Shown: positions 42,725 through 44,148 of the stretch, piece after piece | How the letters are laid out: each line of letters starts with the position of its first letter | How positions within the stretch are numbered: position 1 is the first letter of the stretch | Origin: Moniliophthora roreri | Taxonomy: Eukaryota; Basidiomycota; Agaricomycetes; Agaricales; Marasmiaceae | NCBI GenBank assembly: GCA_001466705.2 | Contig: LATX02000034.1 | Location: forward strand, 1 to 44,148 | Length of the DNA: 44,148 nt | Direction: 5' to 3' | Position numbers and translations under genes: made by a program | The notes under the pieces: model-generated | The model's database searches: none | Seen by the model: only the letters and a program-made list of their open reading frames with translations | What the model was told of the DNA's origin: nothing

Positions 42725-43711
42725 AGCTCTACATTCCTGCAGACAAGGGCCTGCACACAGATGTGCTCAAACAGTGCCACGATGCACCAACAGCTGGACA
42801 CCTGGGAGAGCATGGAACACTAGAGCAAGTGAGCTGCTACTACTGGTGGCCTGGGATGAGTAGCTTTGTCAGGAAGTATGTGCAGGAATGTGAAAGATGT
42901 CAGAGAAGCAAGCTGGCAGTACACCCAGATGCAACACTACATCCACATGATGTGCCTGAAGGGCTATGGAATGTAGTGGGTGTAGACCTTATCACAGGGC
43001 TGCCTGAGAGCCAGGGGTATGATGCCATTATCACCTATGTCGACCTCTATAGCAAACAAGTCCATGTCCTACCAACTGTGACCACTCTCGACGCTAAAGG
43101 AGTGGCAGACATACACTATCGGGAGATCTTTCGCCTTCATGGCATACCCTATAAGTTTGTGTCAGATAGAGGACCCCAATTTGCAGCTCAAGTCACATAG
43201 GCACTCTACAACCATCTAGGAATCCAAGCAGGTCTCACAACTGCATACCACCCATCAGCAAATGGACAGGCAGAGCGAGCAAACCAAGAAGTCGAACAGT
43301 TCCTTTGCCTCTTTGTGAGCAAACGTCAAGATGACTGGGTGGATTGGCTCCCTACTGCAGAATTCATACTCAACTCATGAGTTCACACAGCACATGATAA
43401 AAGTCCCTTTGAAGTCGTGTATGGGTATCGGCCTGACTTTACCATCCCAGCAGGACAACGCACAAACAAGTTCCCTGCTTTAGAGACACACCTTGAAGAC
43501 CTGAAGAAGACTTGAGAGAAGGCAGAGGCAGCATTGCAGATGGGAAAAGAGAAGATGAAGGAGGCATATGAGGAGGGAAAGAGGAAAGCACATGAGTTCA
43601 AAGTGGGAGACAAGGTGTGGCTTGCAGCAAAGGACATTAAAATCCATCAGGCAAGCAGAAAATTAGGCCCAAGACAACTAGGGCCTTTCGAGGTGGTGGA
43701 ACGCATTGGTG
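42725..43711 (+). pseudogene. E3 integrase (contig placed before RNase H)
   Basis: The zinc region [18 protein letters not shown] with CERCQRSK is followed by the catalytic core: D in [13 protein letters not shown] in [14 protein letters not shown] in ANQEVEQFLCLF. The C-terminal domain (FKVGDKVWLAAKDIKIHQ, RQLGPFEVVERIG) ends at the N (43712). Stops interrupt at 43198 (TAG), 43378 (TGA) and about 43513 (TGA). The DDE acids are all present. In a normal element this should follow RNase H, which instead appears after it. Confidence 0.88.
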
Positions 43712-43712
43712 N

Positions 43713-44148
43713 AGCCACCTTTCAAGCACTCATGAACTCCATCTTCACAGACCTGATTGCCCAGAGGAAGGTTGCCATGTATCTAGATGACATTCTCATC
43801 TACAGTACTAGCTTGGAGGAACATCATCGGACAATGCATGAAGTACTCAAATGGCTGCAGGAGAACGACCTCTATCTGTGTCCTGAGAAATGCGAGTTTG
43901 ATCAAGAGGTTCGAGCAGTGAAAGAATGGGCTACCCCAAGGAATCTTCGTGAATTCCAAGGTTTCCTGGGCTTTGCCAACTTCTACTAGCGGTTCATCAA
44001 GGACTTCTCCAAGATCACATGCCCTCTGAATGACTTGACCAAGAAGGACTGCCGCTGGGAGTGGGGCATATGACAGCATCAGGCCTTCGAGGTGCTGAAG
44101 GAAGCCTTCACAAAGGAACCAATACTGGTGATGTGGGACCCTGCATGG
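43713..44148 (+). pseudogene. E3-family RT C-terminus and start of RNase H region
   Basis: It begins inside RT at ATFQALMNSIFTDLIAQ and passes YLDDILIYS, overlapping the end of the 41434-42723 contig by about 90 bp with a few mismatches. It continues with ENDLYLCPEKCEFDQE and then WATPRNLREFQGFLGFANFY. About 20 residues normally found between CEFDQE and the AVKEW segment are missing. Stops at 43987 (TAG) and 44071 (TGA) fit C to T change. The window ends within the connection before RNase H. Confidence 0.85.

Overview
The window looks like a piece of an Agaricomycete (basidiomycete) draft genome. Evidence: host-type genes carry many 48-84 bp GT-AG introns, the mobile DNA is dominated by chromodomain Ty3/gypsy LTR retrotransposons, and decay is almost wholly CpG to TpG/CpA, as expected where CpG-methylated transposons are left to mutate. 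Eight single N characters (1915, 6644, 11449, 24418, 34503, 38429, 42724, 43712) join contigs. At two of them the flanking contig ends are identical over 871 bp and 2,672 bp, so those duplications are almost certainly unmerged overlaps.

Region 1-13.2 kb is CpG-containing and gene-bearing. It holds a possible 3' exon (minus), a small hypothetical gene with an assembly-duplicated copy, a spliced hypothetical gene near 4.65-5.1 kb, a multi-pass membrane-protein gene (minus, 5.4-6.2 kb) with a paralogue on plus at 11.8-12.6 kb, a broken monocarboxylate-type MFS transporter, a MYND zinc-finger gene (minus), and a complete catalytic region of tyrosyl-DNA phosphodiesterase 1 in twelve exons, including a 9-nt microexon. 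MYND and Tdp1 are divergent across about 150 bp. A decayed copy of the Tdp1 5' end lies at about 12.93-13.17 kb.

Region 13.6-34.4 kb is one nested stack. The oldest layer is a minus-strand multi-exon gene of unknown function. Element E1 (14083-32860, minus; 376-bp LTRs, TSD AATGC) split it. Element E2 (19514-29530, plus; TSD GAAAT) inserted into E1 just upstream of the protease. E2 in turn carries a solo LTR (27681-29095) inside its own 3' LTR and a 1.23-kb foldback palindrome inside its integrase. E2 also encodes, antisense to gag-pol and with its own TATA box, a roughly 450-codon protein with a Zn2Cys6-like cysteine cluster.

Region 34.5-44.1 kb has a second, slightly different copy of part of the split gene, a truncated LTR of the solo-LTR family, and a third gypsy element, E3 (plus), shown twice by the contig overlap. 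Its integrase contig is placed before its RT/RNase H contig, probably a scaffolding error.

The most interesting signal is shared by E1, E2 and E3. None has a recognisable tRNA primer-binding site. Instead, the sequence beginning 2 nt after the 5' LTR is an exact reverse complement (12, 13 and 10 nt) of an LTR segment starting 31-33 nt downstream of a TATA box, which is the layout expected for Tf1-like self-primed reverse transcription.
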